A stretch of 38,740 nucleotides of DNA from Bacillota bacterium (GCA_030830185.1 JAURNN010000007.1:1-38740), one strand, 5' to 3'; shown: positions 1-10,618, numbered from the stretch's first letter. The notes: generated from the letters alone by a model not told the origin. Program-made: numbers and translations.

Positions 1-605
<605 letters not shown>

Positions 606-611
606 AAGGAT

Positions 612-640
612 AAGGTGAGAGATAACACTCTTACCTTTTT
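612..640 (+). terminator. Rho-independent terminator after eno
   Basis: AAGGTGAGAG-ATAACA-CTCTTACCTT (one G-T pair) followed by T-tract. Confidence 0.85.
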
Positions 641-648
641 AATAAATA

Positions 649-2664
649 ATGGATATTAAAGAACTTTATCAAGCACTTTATGATGGTTATCAACATTGCA
701 TTGAAGTTGATGATGAATCGATCTTAAAACTTGCAAAATCAAGTGAATATATACATGTCAATGGGAAAAAGATTTGTTTAAAAAAACAATACTCTATTGG
801 TACAATGGATATCAAAAAAGAATTTGGTTTTTTAAGACAACCTGAAGATGATATTTATATAGATAAAAAATTCTTGAATGGTGCCATGCAAGATGATTTT
901 GTGATTGTTGATGATACAGGCTATCAATCTAAAGTGATTCATATCATTAGCCGAGCGATGACACTCCTTTTATGTCGTTGTCACAAACAAAAAGAGATGA
1001 TTTATTTTGAACCACTCATTGACATTCAACAGTTATTACATATCAATTATGATGTACCACTTGTGGAAGGTCATTTAGTTGCGATTCTTATTGATTCTAT
1101 CGATGGGTTAAATATCCATGGACATGTTGATCACATTATTGGTCATGAGCACGACCCTGATATTGAAACTAAAAAGATTGTATCAAGTTATCAGTGGCCA
1201 CAAGCATTTATTAAAGATGTCTATGACTCTTTAAAGAAAATTAAAAAAGAAACTTTTGATCAAATCGATTTTGAAGATGCATTAATTATTACCATTGACG
1301 GTGCAGATGCTAAAGATTTAGATGATGCCATTCACTTAAAAAAGACAAATAGTGGCTATGAAATTGGCGTTCATATCGCTGATGTATCTCATTACGTTAA
1401 ACCAAATGATAAGATTGATCAACAAGCTTTTTCAAAAACAACCTCTGTGTACTTAGCAGATCGAGTGATACCGATGTTGCCTGAATATTTATCTAATGAT
1501 TTATGTTCACTCAATCCTTTGGAACCTAAAAAAACATTAAGTATTTTGATGCAGCTAGATGTAAATTATAAAGTCATCTCTCATGCGTTTCATTCATCTG
1601 TGATTATGTCTAAATACCGTTTAACGTATGGTGAAGTCAATTTGATTTTACAAGGAAATAAAAATCATAAAAACCGAGAACTTCAAGACATGCTATTTCA
1701 ACTCAATGAGGTTTCAAAAGGATTATCAAAGATTCGTTATCAACGTGGTGAAATGAATTTTCATACAGAAGAAATGAAGTTTCATATCGAAAATCATCAA
1801 ATTAAAAGTGTGTCTCTTCGTAAACAAGATGACGCCGAAAAATTGATTGAATCTTTAATGTTACTTGCTAATGAAACTGTAGCAAAACACTTTAACGATC
1901 ATCATATCGCATCACTTTACCGTACACACGATGTTCCAGATATTGGTAAATTACAAAAAGCACTTCATATATTAACGCAACTTGGTGTTTCAATTCCTCA
2001 TCAATTGAATCAAGATGCTCATTTCATACAAAAAATCATTGAAAAAACAGAAACCCATCCTCAAAAAGATTTGATTCATATGATTATTTTACGTGCGATG
2101 CAAAAAGCAAAATATGAGTCTCAAGTAAGTGGACATTTTGGACTTGGGGCAACGTACTATACACATTTCACATCTCCAATAAGACGTTATCCAGATCTAA
2201 TCATACATAGACTCATACATATGTTTATTTTAAAAGATCATGACATTGAAAAACTTGATCTTACTGATATTGCAAAACAAACGTCTGTTCAAGAACGTAT
2301 GGCATTATCATTGGAACGAGATGTGAATCAGTTAAAAAGTTGCGAATTTATGGTCGATAAAGTAAATAAAACGTTTTCTGGTGTTGTTATTGCAACGCTT
2401 TCCAGAGGAATGTTTATAAGACTAGATAGTGGAATTGAAGGTTTTGTATCTTTAAAAACATTTAAACAACATGTTATTTATCATGAACATACTGTATCGT
2501 ATTCTGATAGAAGAGGCTTATTATACCGACTTGGAGATCGCGTAGAAGTTGAATTAATTTCAGTCGATATTATTAAAAGACACATTGACTTTAGAATTAT
2601 GAATCAAGTAAAAAGAAGGAGCCATCATGGAGCTCATCGTACAAAACAAAAAGGCAAGGTTTGA
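649..2664 (+). CDS. rnr: Ribonuclease R (RNB/VacB family)
   Basis: RNB domain motifs ITIDGADAKDLDDAIHL, GVHIADVSHYV, DRVIPMLPEYLSNDLCSLNP, YTHFTSPIRRYPDLIIHRL; C-terminal S1 domain; next to smpB. Confidence 0.95.
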   Translation: MDIKELYQALYDGYQHCIEVDDESILKLAKSSEYIHVNGKKICLKKQYSIGTMDIKKEFGFLRQPEDDIYIDKKFLNGAMQDDFVIVDDTGYQSKVIHIISRAMTLLLCRCHKQKEMIYFEPLIDIQQLLHINYDVPLVEGHLVAILIDSIDGLNIHGHVDHIIGHEHDPDIETKKIVSSYQWPQAFIKDVYDSLKKIKKETFDQIDFEDALIITIDGADAKDLDDAIHLKKTNSGYEIGVHIADVSHYVKPNDKIDQQAFSKTTSVYLADRVIPMLPEYLSNDLCSLNPLEPKKTLSILMQLDVNYKVISHAFHSSVIMSKYRLTYGEVNLILQGNKNHKNRELQDMLFQLNEVSKGLSKIRYQRGEMNFHTEEMKFHIENHQIKSVSLRKQDDAEKLIESLMLLANETVAKHFNDHHIASLYRTHDVPDIGKLQKALHILTQLGVSIPHQLNQDAHFIQKIIEKTETHPQKDLIHMIILRAMQKAKYESQVSGHFGLGATYYTHFTSPIRRYPDLIIHRLIHMFILKDHDIEKLDLTDIAKQTSVQERMALSLERDVNQLKSCEFMVDKVNKTFSGVVIATLSRGMFIRLDSGIEGFVSLKTFKQHVIYHEHTVSYSDRRGLLYRLGDRVEVELISVDIIKRHIDFRIMNQVKRRSHHGAHRTKQKGKV

Positions 2665-3070
2665 ATATTTCATCGAAGAAACTTTTGAAGCCGGTATTGC
2701 TTTAAAAGGTTCAGAAATTAAATCTGTCCGTTTGAAAAAAGTGAATTTAACAGATGCTTATGTTTTAGTAAAAGATGGAGAAGCATTTATTATTAATATG
2801 CATATTTCAACATATGCTTTTTCATCTTTATTTAATCATGATGAAACAAGAAGAAGAAAATTATTACTACATAAACATGAAATTAATAAACTTGAATCAA
2901 AAAAGAAGCTTCAAGGGTTAACCATTATTCCTTTAAGGATGTATTTAAAAGAGGGCCTTGCTAAAGTAGAAATTGCTTTAGCTAAAGGGAAGAAATTATA
3001 TGATAAACGCCATGATTTACAAACAAAAGATTTGAATTTACGTTTAAAGAAAATACATAAAAGAGGTTAA
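2627..3070 (+). CDS. smpB: SsrA-binding protein SmpB
   Basis: SmpB-typical sequence (YFIEETFEAGIALKGSEIKSVR, LLLHKHEI, KKLYDKR); SD AAGGAG upstream; overlaps rnr 3' end by 38 nt. Confidence 0.96.
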   Translation: MELIVQNKKARFEYFIEETFEAGIALKGSEIKSVRLKKVNLTDAYVLVKDGEAFIINMHISTYAFSSLFNHDETRRRKLLLHKHEINKLESKKKLQGLTIIPLRMYLKEGLAKVEIALAKGKKLYDKRHDLQTKDLNLRLKKIHKRG

Positions 3071-3073
3071 AAG

Positions 3074-3508
3074 ATGATTGTTGTAAAATCTTTTGATGAA
3101 CTTTCACCACGCATGCTGTATGACATTATGCATTTACGTCTTAAAGTTTTTGTAGAGGAACAAAACATTGTGTATGTCGATACCGATTATGATGACTTAC
3201 AAGCAGATCATGTCATGTATGTTGTTAATGATGACATTGTTTCATATGCGCGTGTTTTAAAAAAAGACCAGCGCTATCAAGATCATATGTCCATTGGACG
3301 AGTTGCAACGCATATGACACATAGAAATAAAGGATATGCAACAGAAATATTAAAAACAATATTATCTACATATAAAGAAAATTTCATGATTTCAGCTCAG
3401 GCATATTTAATTCACTATTATGAAAAGTTTGGTTTTAAAGTCGTATCAGAACCGTACATAGAAGAAGGAATTTTACATGTTAAGATGAGATATGAAACTA
3501 AAATATGA
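3074..3508 (+). CDS. GNAT family N-acetyltransferase (ElaA-like)
   Basis: LRLKVFVEEQNIVYVDTDYDDLQADH, IGRVATHMTHRNKGYATEIL (acetyl-CoA loop), AQAYLIHYYEKFGFKVVSEPYIEEGI. Confidence 0.85.
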   Translation: MIVVKSFDELSPRMLYDIMHLRLKVFVEEQNIVYVDTDYDDLQADHVMYVVNDDIVSYARVLKKDQRYQDHMSIGRVATHMTHRNKGYATEILKTILSTYKENFMISAQAYLIHYYEKFGFKVVSEPYIEEGILHVKMRYETKI

Positions 3509-3538
3509 TACAATATATGTTGATAATTGAGGTGAAAC

Positions 3539-6115
3539 ATGAGGTTTTTTTCAGCCCAAGAAATTAGAGAAACTTGGTTACGTTTTTTTAAAGATAAAGG
3601 ACATTTAATTGAGCCTTCTTCTAGTCTTATACCCCAAAACGACAAATCATTATTATGGATCAATGCAGGGGTTGCGCCATTAAAGAAATACTTTGATGGA
3701 AGAGAAAAACCAAGTCAACCAAGACTGGCAAATATTCAAAAATGTATACGAACGAATGATATTGATAATGTAGGAAAAACGGCAAGACATCATACTTTTT
3801 TTGAAATGCTTGGTAATTTTTCAATTGGTGATTACTTTAAGAAAGATGCGATTAAGTTTGCATATGAAATCTTAATATCAGAAGCATATTTTAATATGCC
3901 AAAAGAGTTGCTTTATATGACTTATTATCCTGATGATGTTGTTGCATATGAGACATGGATTGAACTTGGTATCGATCCTGAACATCTTATTCCTGTAGAA
4001 GGTAATTTTTGGGAAATTGGACCAGGACCGTGTGGACCTGATACGGAAATATTCTACGATCGTGGATCCTCCTATGATGCAAGAGGCAAAGAATTAATTG
4101 CTGAAGATATTGAAAATGAAAGATTTATTGAAATTTGGAATGTTGTTTTTTCACAATTTAATTCTACAGAAGGACTATCTCGTGATGAATATCCTTTACT
4201 TCCTCAGAAAAATATTGATACTGGCGCTGGCTTAGAGCGTTTTGCCTGTATCTTGCAAGGTACAAAAACGAACTTTGAGACGGATTTATTTTTACCTATC
4301 ATTCAACACATCGAAGCATTATCAGGTATCAACTATGATGGACAGATCGCATTTAAAGTCATCGCTGATCACATTAAAGCACTTACTTTTGCAATCGCTG
4401 ACGGTGCGATTTTATCTAATGAAGGCAGAGGTTATGTTTTAAGACGGTTATTAAGAAGAGCGATAAAATATGGTTTGAAACTTAATTTGAATCATCCTTT
4501 TTTACATGTTCTGATTCCTACCGTTATTAGCATGATGCAATCCTTTTATCCATATTTAAATGATAGATTAGACATTGTTACAAAAATCGTGTTTCAAGAA
4601 GAAACGAAATTTTTTGAAACGATCTCTGACGGTGAATTACTATTGGAGCATGAATTAAAACATATTCAAGGCCAAATATTATCTGGTGATGTGGCATTTA
4701 AGCTGTATGATACGTTTGGTTTCCCTTTTGAACTCACAGAAGAATATGTATTAGAAAAAGGCTTTACAGTAAATAAAGAAGAATTTTTAGAAGCATTAAA
4801 AATTCAAAAAGACAGATCAAGACAAGCCATGAAACAATCTTCAGGTATGCATCTACAAGATGATGCGTATATAAATTTCTTTGAAAAATCTACGTTTGTA
4901 GGTTATGATCAACTAAAAGTGGAAACAGTTGTCGTAGGCGTTTTTGAAGAAGGTATTGTCTTAGAATATACTCCTTTTTATGCTGAAAGTGGTGGACAAC
5001 TATCAGACAGTGGACTTATTAATGGGATAGAAATAAAACACGTTAAAAAACTTCCTAATGGTCAGTTCTTGCATGTGTGTGAGACAGATTCATTTCAAGT
5101 GGGAGACCAAGTTCTAGCCATCGTAGATGAAAAACTTAGACTTCAAACAGAAAGAAATCACAGTTCAGCACATTTATTTCACCAAGCACTTAAAGAAGTA
5201 TTAGGAGATCATGCGATACAACAAGGTCAACAAGTCAATGCAAAAAGTTGTCGATTTGATTTTAACCATTATGAATCCATGAATGATGAAACAATTTTAA
5301 AACTAGAAACATTAGTAAACACTTACATACAAAAAAACCCCTTAGATGTTAATATTTATGAAACCACTTTAGAGGACGCTAAACAAAAAGGAGCAATGGC
5401 GCTTTTTGGAGAAAAATATGGAGATCATGTTCGAGTTGTTGATATGGGATGGTCTATTGAGTTGTGTGGTGGAACTCACGTTAAAAACACGAAATCGATT
5501 ATAAATTTTACGATCACATCATTAAGCTCAATTGGATCGGGAATTTTTAGAATGGAAGGGATAAGTGGTGATCAAGTAATTGCTCAAATGCAAACCCAGC
5601 TCAACCCATTTTTGATTGAACTAAAAGCGATACAAGATAAAATAGATCAAGAAAATTATAATTTTAAGTTGAACTTTCCAACGATAAAAGGATCATATGA
5701 AGATATCATCACTTACCGACATTACTTAGAGACAGTAAGAAAAAAAGTTAAAGAATTAGAAAAATCAAAAGCTGAGAAAGACCAACAAAATGTTCTTTCT
5801 TTAGTTGATGTATCTAGTTTTGAAAAGAATCAAGACATCTCTGTGATTCAAGTAGAACACATTGAGAAAAAACTTCTGAAAGCTCTTGTTGATCAATTAT
5901 TTGATCACCTTCAATCAGGAACTTTAATTTTAATTAATAAAGAAGATGAGAAAGCGTCATATGTGATTAAATCTTCAAAAAATCTTGCTTCTGTTCTTGT
6001 TAAGAAAATCGCTTCTATGACGGAAGGTTCAGGTGGCGGTCAAGATCATTTTGCGCAAGGTGGTACAACAAGACTCGATTTGATTGATGATGCGATTAAG
6101 GCATTGATATTATGA
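3539..6115 (+). CDS. alaS: Alanyl-tRNA synthetase
   Basis: WINAGVAPLKKYFDG, RTNDIDNVGKTARHHTFFEMLGNFSIGDYFK, editing-domain HSSAHLFHQAL and CGGTHV, GSGGGQDHFAQGG. Confidence 0.99.
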   Translation: MRFFSAQEIRETWLRFFKDKGHLIEPSSSLIPQNDKSLLWINAGVAPLKKYFDGREKPSQPRLANIQKCIRTNDIDNVGKTARHHTFFEMLGNFSIGDYFKKDAIKFAYEILISEAYFNMPKELLYMTYYPDDVVAYETWIELGIDPEHLIPVEGNFWEIGPGPCGPDTEIFYDRGSSYDARGKELIAEDIENERFIEIWNVVFSQFNSTEGLSRDEYPLLPQKNIDTGAGLERFACILQGTKTNFETDLFLPIIQHIEALSGINYDGQIAFKVIADHIKALTFAIADGAILSNEGRGYVLRRLLRRAIKYGLKLNLNHPFLHVLIPTVISMMQSFYPYLNDRLDIVTKIVFQEETKFFETISDGELLLEHELKHIQGQILSGDVAFKLYDTFGFPFELTEEYVLEKGFTVNKEEFLEALKIQKDRSRQAMKQSSGMHLQDDAYINFFEKSTFVGYDQLKVETVVVGVFEEGIVLEYTPFYAESGGQLSDSGLINGIEIKHVKKLPNGQFLHVCETDSFQVGDQVLAIVDEKLRLQTERNHSSAHLFHQALKEVLGDHAIQQGQQVNAKSCRFDFNHYESMNDETILKLETLVNTYIQKNPLDVNIYETTLEDAKQKGAMALFGEKYGDHVRVVDMGWSIELCGGTHVKNTKSIINFTITSLSSIGSGIFRMEGISGDQVIAQMQTQLNPFLIELKAIQDKIDQENYNFKLNFPTIKGSYEDIITYRHYLETVRKKVKELEKSKAEKDQQNVLSLVDVSSFEKNQDISVIQVEHIEKKLLKALVDQLFDHLQSGTLILINKEDEKASYVIKSSKNLASVLVKKIASMTEGSGGGQDHFAQGGTTRLDLIDDAIKALIL

Positions 6116-6534
6116 GTGTGTATCTCGGATTAGATTTAGGTAGTAAAACGCTTGGCATCGCAATAAGCCATTCTGGAATTATTGCTTCACCACTCGAAAC
6201 ATATCGGTTTAAAGAGCATGTTTATGACATGGCAATTCAATATTTAAATCAATTAATTAAAGAATATTCTGTCACACATGTGATTCTTGGATTACCTAAA
6301 CATATGAATAATGATATGGGTGATCGTGCTCAATTAACCATTCAATTTCAAGAAAAACTTAAAGGTGTCGACGTGATTTTATGGGATGAACGTTTGTCTA
6401 CGAAATCAGCAATGGATTCAATGCGTATGTTTCGTTTATCTCATCAGGAAAAAAAAGCTCAAAAAGATACTCAAGCAGCACTCATCATCTTACAAAACTA
6501 TTTAAATTATAAGGAGAATCAACATGGAAGATAA
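6112..6534 (+). CDS. ruvX: Putative Holliday junction resolvase / pre-16S rRNA nuclease RuvX (YqgF)
   Basis: LGLDLGSKTLGIAIS, VILGLPKHMNNDMG, LWDERLSTKSA; ATGA overlap with alaS; synteny alaS-yrrK. Confidence 0.94.
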   Translation: MSVYLGLDLGSKTLGIAISHSGIIASPLETYRFKEHVYDMAIQYLNQLIKEYSVTHVILGLPKHMNNDMGDRAQLTIQFQEKLKGVDVILWDERLSTKSAMDSMRMFRLSHQEKKAQKDTQAALIILQNYLNYKENQHGR

Positions 6535-6811
6535 GCAATTAATTATTACGGATGAAAAAGGCAATGAACAACTTTGTGAAATCATTTTTACAATGGACAT
6601 AGAAGACCGTTCTTATGTTATTTTCACCGTACCTGATTCAGATGAAGTCAGCGCAGCTGAATATATTCCTAATCCCTCTAAAGAAGGAGAAGGAACATTT
6701 AAAGACATCGAAGATGATTATGTATGGGAACAATTAGAGGATGCATTAGAATCATATCAACAAGAATTAGATGAAGAAGACGACGAAGACGACGACGATA
6801 CAGAAAATTAA
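6524..6811 (+). CDS. DUF1292 family protein (YrzB-like), acidic C-terminal tail
   Basis: Short acidic protein with DUF1292-like pattern (ITDEKGNEQLCEIIFTMDIEDRSYVIFTVPD), downstream of ruvX as in Bacillus; SD AAGGAG. Confidence 0.85.
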   Translation: MEDKQLIITDEKGNEQLCEIIFTMDIEDRSYVIFTVPDSDEVSAAEYIPNPSKEGEGTFKDIEDDYVWEQLEDALESYQQELDEEDDEDDDDTEN

Positions 6812-7409
6812 AGATCACGCAATTGCAAATCAAATTCCAATCATTCAAGATGAAGTTGCCAAGGTATTAAAAATTTTAATTGAAACGTATGATGTTAAAA
6901 AAGTTCTTGAAATAGGTACAGCAACGTCATACAGTGCTCACGTGATCGCAAGCTGTGGTTCAGAGGTTTGGACAATTGAAAGAAATGCATTAAGATACTC
7001 AATTGCTGAAGATTTTGTAAAAAACTCTGAATATCACCATAAAATTCATTTAATCTTTGATGATGCATTAACACACATATTAAAGGAAAATCATTTTGAT
7101 TTAATTTTTATTGATGCTGCAAAAAGCCAATATATTCCATTTTTTGATAAGTATCAACACTATTTAAATCCAAAAGGATTAATGATTGTTGATAATATTT
7201 TTTTCCATCATTTAGATCCTTTAAAAGTAAAACGACCAACAAGACAACTTTTAAAAAAGATTGAAAAGTTTAAACTTTTTTTATCAGTACATCCAAATTT
7301 TCAATCACAAATCTTATCCTATGGTGATGGCTTAAGTATAAGCTATCAAGATCATGAACGATATATTGAAATGCATTCAATCATTGAATCAACACTTCAA
7401 AAATGGTGA
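6771..7409 (+). CDS. O-methyltransferase (YrrM/TrmR-like, class I SAM)
   Basis: VLEIGTATSYSAHVIASCGSEVWTIERN, FDLIFIDAAKSQYIPFFDKY, LMIVDNIFF; synteny with yrrM; start lies inside the upstream acidic-tail codons. Confidence 0.88.
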   Translation: MKKTTKTTTIQKIKDHAIANQIPIIQDEVAKVLKILIETYDVKKVLEIGTATSYSAHVIASCGSEVWTIERNALRYSIAEDFVKNSEYHHKIHLIFDDALTHILKENHFDLIFIDAAKSQYIPFFDKYQHYLNPKGLMIVDNIFFHHLDPLKVKRPTRQLLKKIEKFKLFLSVHPNFQSQILSYGDGLSISYQDHERYIEMHSIIESTLQKW

Positions 7410-8071
7410 CAAGACCTATGATGTACATACACAAGGACATGCCAGTATATATTTATCGTAAAAAAAACAAACATATGTATGTTCGCATGAGAAATACAGG
7501 ATGTCACATAACTGTACCTAAACTACTTTCACATCAACTCATACAACAATATGTCACCGAAAATGAACGTAGGTTATTGCAAACCTATCAAAAACTTCAT
7601 GACATTCAATATACATTGTTAGGCAGAGCAATAACGATTGATTACAAACAAAGAGAGTTTCATTATGAAATCCATCACAATCAATTAAAGATCGCTCATC
7701 CAACTAGTTTTGATGTTGGATTTAAGTTATTTTTAAAATTGGAATTTCAAAAGTACCTTGAATTGATTCAACATGAGATTCAAGCACACATCATCAAACA
7801 TGGTTTAAAACCTGTAAACATTGAAATTAAGTATATACAATCAAAATATGGCAGTTATCATCGTTTAAAAAACAAAATCACACTGAATAGTTATTTATAT
7901 ATGCTTGATCCTAAACTCATCGATTATGTCATTATGCATGAATATGCCCATACGAAAGAGTTTCATCATCAAAAATCATTTTATGACTTGCAACATCAAT
8001 TATGTTCTAATGATAAAGAATTATCAAAATGGCTCAAAACATTAACGATTCCCACACATTTTACGTTATAA
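7403..8071 (+). CDS. YgjP-like (DUF45/M48-type) zinc metallohydrolase
   Basis: YGSYHRLKNKITLNSYLYMLDPKLIDYVIMHEYAHTKEFHHQKSFY with HExxH-like HEYAH motif. Exact start uncertain. Confidence 0.82.
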   Translation: MVTRPMMYIHKDMPVYIYRKKNKHMYVRMRNTGCHITVPKLLSHQLIQQYVTENERRLLQTYQKLHDIQYTLLGRAITIDYKQREFHYEIHHNQLKIAHPTSFDVGFKLFLKLEFQKYLELIQHEIQAHIIKHGLKPVNIEIKYIQSKYGSYHRLKNKITLNSYLYMLDPKLIDYVIMHEYAHTKEFHHQKSFYDLQHQLCSNDKELSKWLKTLTIPTHFTL

Positions 8072-8099
8072 TAGTAAAGAAGGATTTTAGGAGGATATT

Positions 8100-8573
8100 A
8101 TGGCTATAAAACCTGTTTACCAATTAACCCAAGAAGGTTATGATCATTTAAAAGAAGAACTTAAAGAACTTGTTGATGTAAAAAGACAAGAAAATTTAGA
8201 TGCTTTAAAAGAAGCTCGTGCACAAGGCGATTTATCTGAAAATGCAGATTATGATGCTGCAAGAACAGAACAAGCTCGTATCGAATCAAGAATCACTGAG
8301 ATTGAAAACATCTTAAAGTACTCAAAAATCATTAAAACAAGTAATGAAGATGTTGTAAATATCGGTAAAAAAGTCAAGATTCAATTTAAAGACACTGGAA
8401 AAGAAAAGGAATTTTATTTTATTTCTAGTATCGAAGTCGATCCTAAACTCAATAAAATATCAATTGAGTCTCCTATAGGTAAAGCACTTAAAGGTCATGA
8501 AATTGGAGATATCATTACATTTAAATCAGAGACAAATAAAGTTTCAACGATTGAAATTTTAACGATTGAATAA
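8100..8573 (+). CDS. greA: Transcription elongation factor GreA
   Basis: QLTQEGYDHLKEELKEL, ARAQGDLSENADYDAARTEQ, ESPIGKALKGHEIGD; SD AGGAGG. Confidence 0.98.
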   Translation: MAIKPVYQLTQEGYDHLKEELKELVDVKRQENLDALKEARAQGDLSENADYDAARTEQARIESRITEIENILKYSKIIKTSNEDVVNIGKKVKIQFKDTGKEKEFYFISSIEVDPKLNKISIESPIGKALKGHEIGDIITFKSETNKVSTIEILTIE

Positions 8574-9145
8574 TGGCAATTATTCCATATCTCAAACCTC
8601 AATTATACGTACAATCATTTCAAGATATTCCGTATGATGATTTTAAGAAGCAAGGTATAAAAACCTTGTTTTTTGACCTTGATAATACGGTTATGAGTTA
8701 TGATGAAAAAATAATTTCTACTGAAAACTTGTTATTTTTAGATCAATTAAAAAAAGATTTCAAAGTTGTTATTGTTTCAAATAGTGGCTACAAAAGAGTT
8801 TCACACGCATGCATTAAAGCAGGATATGATTTTATTCATAGTGCTAAAAAACCATTTAAATCAGGATATAAAAGAGCACTTAAAAAAGCCTCTGCTCAAG
8901 TCAATACCTCTTTATTTATTGGTGATCAATTGATGACAGATATATTTGGAGCAGCAAGAATGAATATAACTTCTATTTTAGTGAAACCTCTCAAACAACG
9001 TTCTGATCATTTTTTTACAAGAACAAATCGAAAAATCGAACGTATGTTATTAAAGAAGATGAATAAAAAATATCCTAAACTTTTAAATCATTCGCTAATT
9101 GCATACGGAAGAGAAATTCATGGATTATTTAAAGACTTTAAGTAA
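8573..9145 (+). CDS. YqeG family HAD IIIA-type phosphatase
   Basis: TLFFDLDNTVMSYDE, VVIVSNSGYKRV, FIGDQLMTDIFGAARMNITSILVKPL; TAATG overlap with greA. Confidence 0.93.
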   Translation: MAIIPYLKPQLYVQSFQDIPYDDFKKQGIKTLFFDLDNTVMSYDEKIISTENLLFLDQLKKDFKVVIVSNSGYKRVSHACIKAGYDFIHSAKKPFKSGYKRALKKASAQVNTSLFIGDQLMTDIFGAARMNITSILVKPLKQRSDHFFTRTNRKIERMLLKKMNKKYPKLLNHSLIAYGREIHGLFKDFK

Positions 9146-9698
9146 TGTGATTCATGATGTGAATCATGTCATGAAATCACATCCAAAAAGACTTTTACAC
9201 ATTCAAGGTGTCGCTTCTTGCATGGAGAAATTTTCAAAACAACATCATTTGAACGTTATAAAATCGCTTATTATTGCGTATTTACATGATATTACAAAAA
9301 AAGAAGATGATCGTTGGCACCTAAGTCATTCAAATCCTTTGTATCTAACTATTTTTGAAGATTATCCATACTATTTACATGCATTGTCAGCATGTCATAT
9401 CGCAAAAGAAAAATATAACATAGAAGATCAATCCATATTAGATGCATTACTATATCATTGTACAGGACATGATGATTTAGACATTTATGCAAAGTTACTT
9501 ATAATTTCTGATGTTTGTGAACCAAGTCGTAAACATCATGACACAACGTTGATATTCAATGTTGCACTCAAAGACGTAGAAGCAGCATACAAGATGGCAT
9601 TTGAATTAAAATATCAAATGCATTTGAAAGAAAATCAAAAGATTCATCCTTGGTTTAAAAAAGCAAAAGAAAATATAGAGGAAAATCATGTCAGCTAA
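9120..9698 (+). CDS. YqeK-like HD-domain hydrolase (Ap4A hydrolase family)
   Basis: RLLHIQGVASCMEKF, AYLHDITKKEDD, ALLYHCTG, YAKLLIISDVCEPSR; immediately upstream of rsfS. ATG at 9120 preferred over the track's 9099. Confidence 0.9.
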   Translation: MDYLKTLSNVIHDVNHVMKSHPKRLLHIQGVASCMEKFSKQHHLNVIKSLIIAYLHDITKKEDDRWHLSHSNPLYLTIFEDYPYYLHALSACHIAKEKYNIEDQSILDALLYHCTGHDDLDIYAKLLIISDVCEPSRKHHDTTLIFNVALKDVEAAYKMAFELKYQMHLKENQKIHPWFKKAKENIEENHVS

Positions 9699-10020
9699 AA
9701 TTAAAACAATTATTGATCAATTAGAAAACGTTAAAGCAAAAGATATTAAAGTATTCAATTTAAAAAGTGTGTCACCTTTTTATGATTATTTTATTGTTGC
9801 AACAGCAAACGATAGGCAATCAAATGCCGCAATCAATTATATAAAAAAAGCACTTGGTGACAAAGAAATCAAACACTCAGAAGGTAAAGGCGGATCATGG
9901 TTACTCATGGACTGTTTTGATGTGATTGTACATATTTTTGATGAACCATCAAGACAATTTTATCAATTTGACCAAAGACTCATGGAATATACGGTAGATG
10001 ACATTTCAAAAGATTTATGA
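9688..10020 (+). CDS. rsfS: Ribosome silencing factor RsfS (YqeL)
   Basis: IKVFNLKSVSPFYDYFIVATANDRQSNAAI, GSWLLMDCFDVIVHIFDEPSRQFYQFDQ. Confidence 0.95.
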   Translation: MSAKIKTIIDQLENVKAKDIKVFNLKSVSPFYDYFIVATANDRQSNAAINYIKKALGDKEIKHSEGKGGSWLLMDCFDVIVHIFDEPSRQFYQFDQRLMEYTVDDISKDL

Positions 10021-10618
10021 TTTTTCGATAAAAAAAGAGATTTATGATCAGTACATTGAAATCATAAAACCTTATTTGGATGAAAATATGCGTCTTTTAG
10101 ATGTAGGATGTGGAACTGGGAAATTACTTTCAATGTTAGACCATGAAGTTCAATATTTATATGGCATAGATCAAGATGCACAAATGATATCTTATGCAAA
10201 AACTAAGCATCCAAAAATTCATTTTAAAATACATGATATGCATCAATCGTTTCCATATTATGCAGATATCATCATTTTATCAATGGACGTCATTCATTTT
10301 TCAAAAGATCCAATAAGTGTATTATCGCATGCAGTAGATGCGCTCGAAGAACATGGAATGATTATATTCGATTTTTTTATAAAACCTTTATTCAACGTTA
10401 GGGAAGTCCATGAAAAACCAGTTCATTACACATGGGAAAGAAACATCCATCAAGATGAAATTTATCATCGCATACAATTTGACGATACATCGATAGAACT
10501 CACTCAATACATGCATCTTCACATTGATTTTTATCAGTATTTCAAAGACTTAGATTTTGAAGTCATACAAATCTCATCTATTGATCCAAATAAAAAAATT
10601 ATCGTTGCGAAACGGTAA
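9998..10618 (+). CDS. Class I SAM-dependent methyltransferase (YqeM position)
   Basis: MRLLDVGCGTGKLLSMLDHEVQYLYGIDQDAQMISYAKTKHP; follows rsfS as in the Bacillus yqeK-yqeL-yqeM cluster. Confidence 0.88.
   Translation: MTFQKIYDFSIKKEIYDQYIEIIKPYLDENMRLLDVGCGTGKLLSMLDHEVQYLYGIDQDAQMISYAKTKHPKIHFKIHDMHQSFPYYADIIILSMDVIHFSKDPISVLSHAVDALEEHGMIIFDFFIKPLFNVREVHEKPVHYTWERNIHQDEIYHRIQFDDTSIELTQYMHLHIDFYQYFKDLDFEVIQISSIDPNKKIIVAKR

Noticed and set aside
3071-3073. Expected tmRNA (ssrA) next to smpB
   Set aside because: Only 3 nt separate smpB from the next gene; no tmRNA here.
3418-3663. 81-aa minus-strand ORF
   Set aside because: Spans GNAT/alaS junction antisense; no recognisable protein features.
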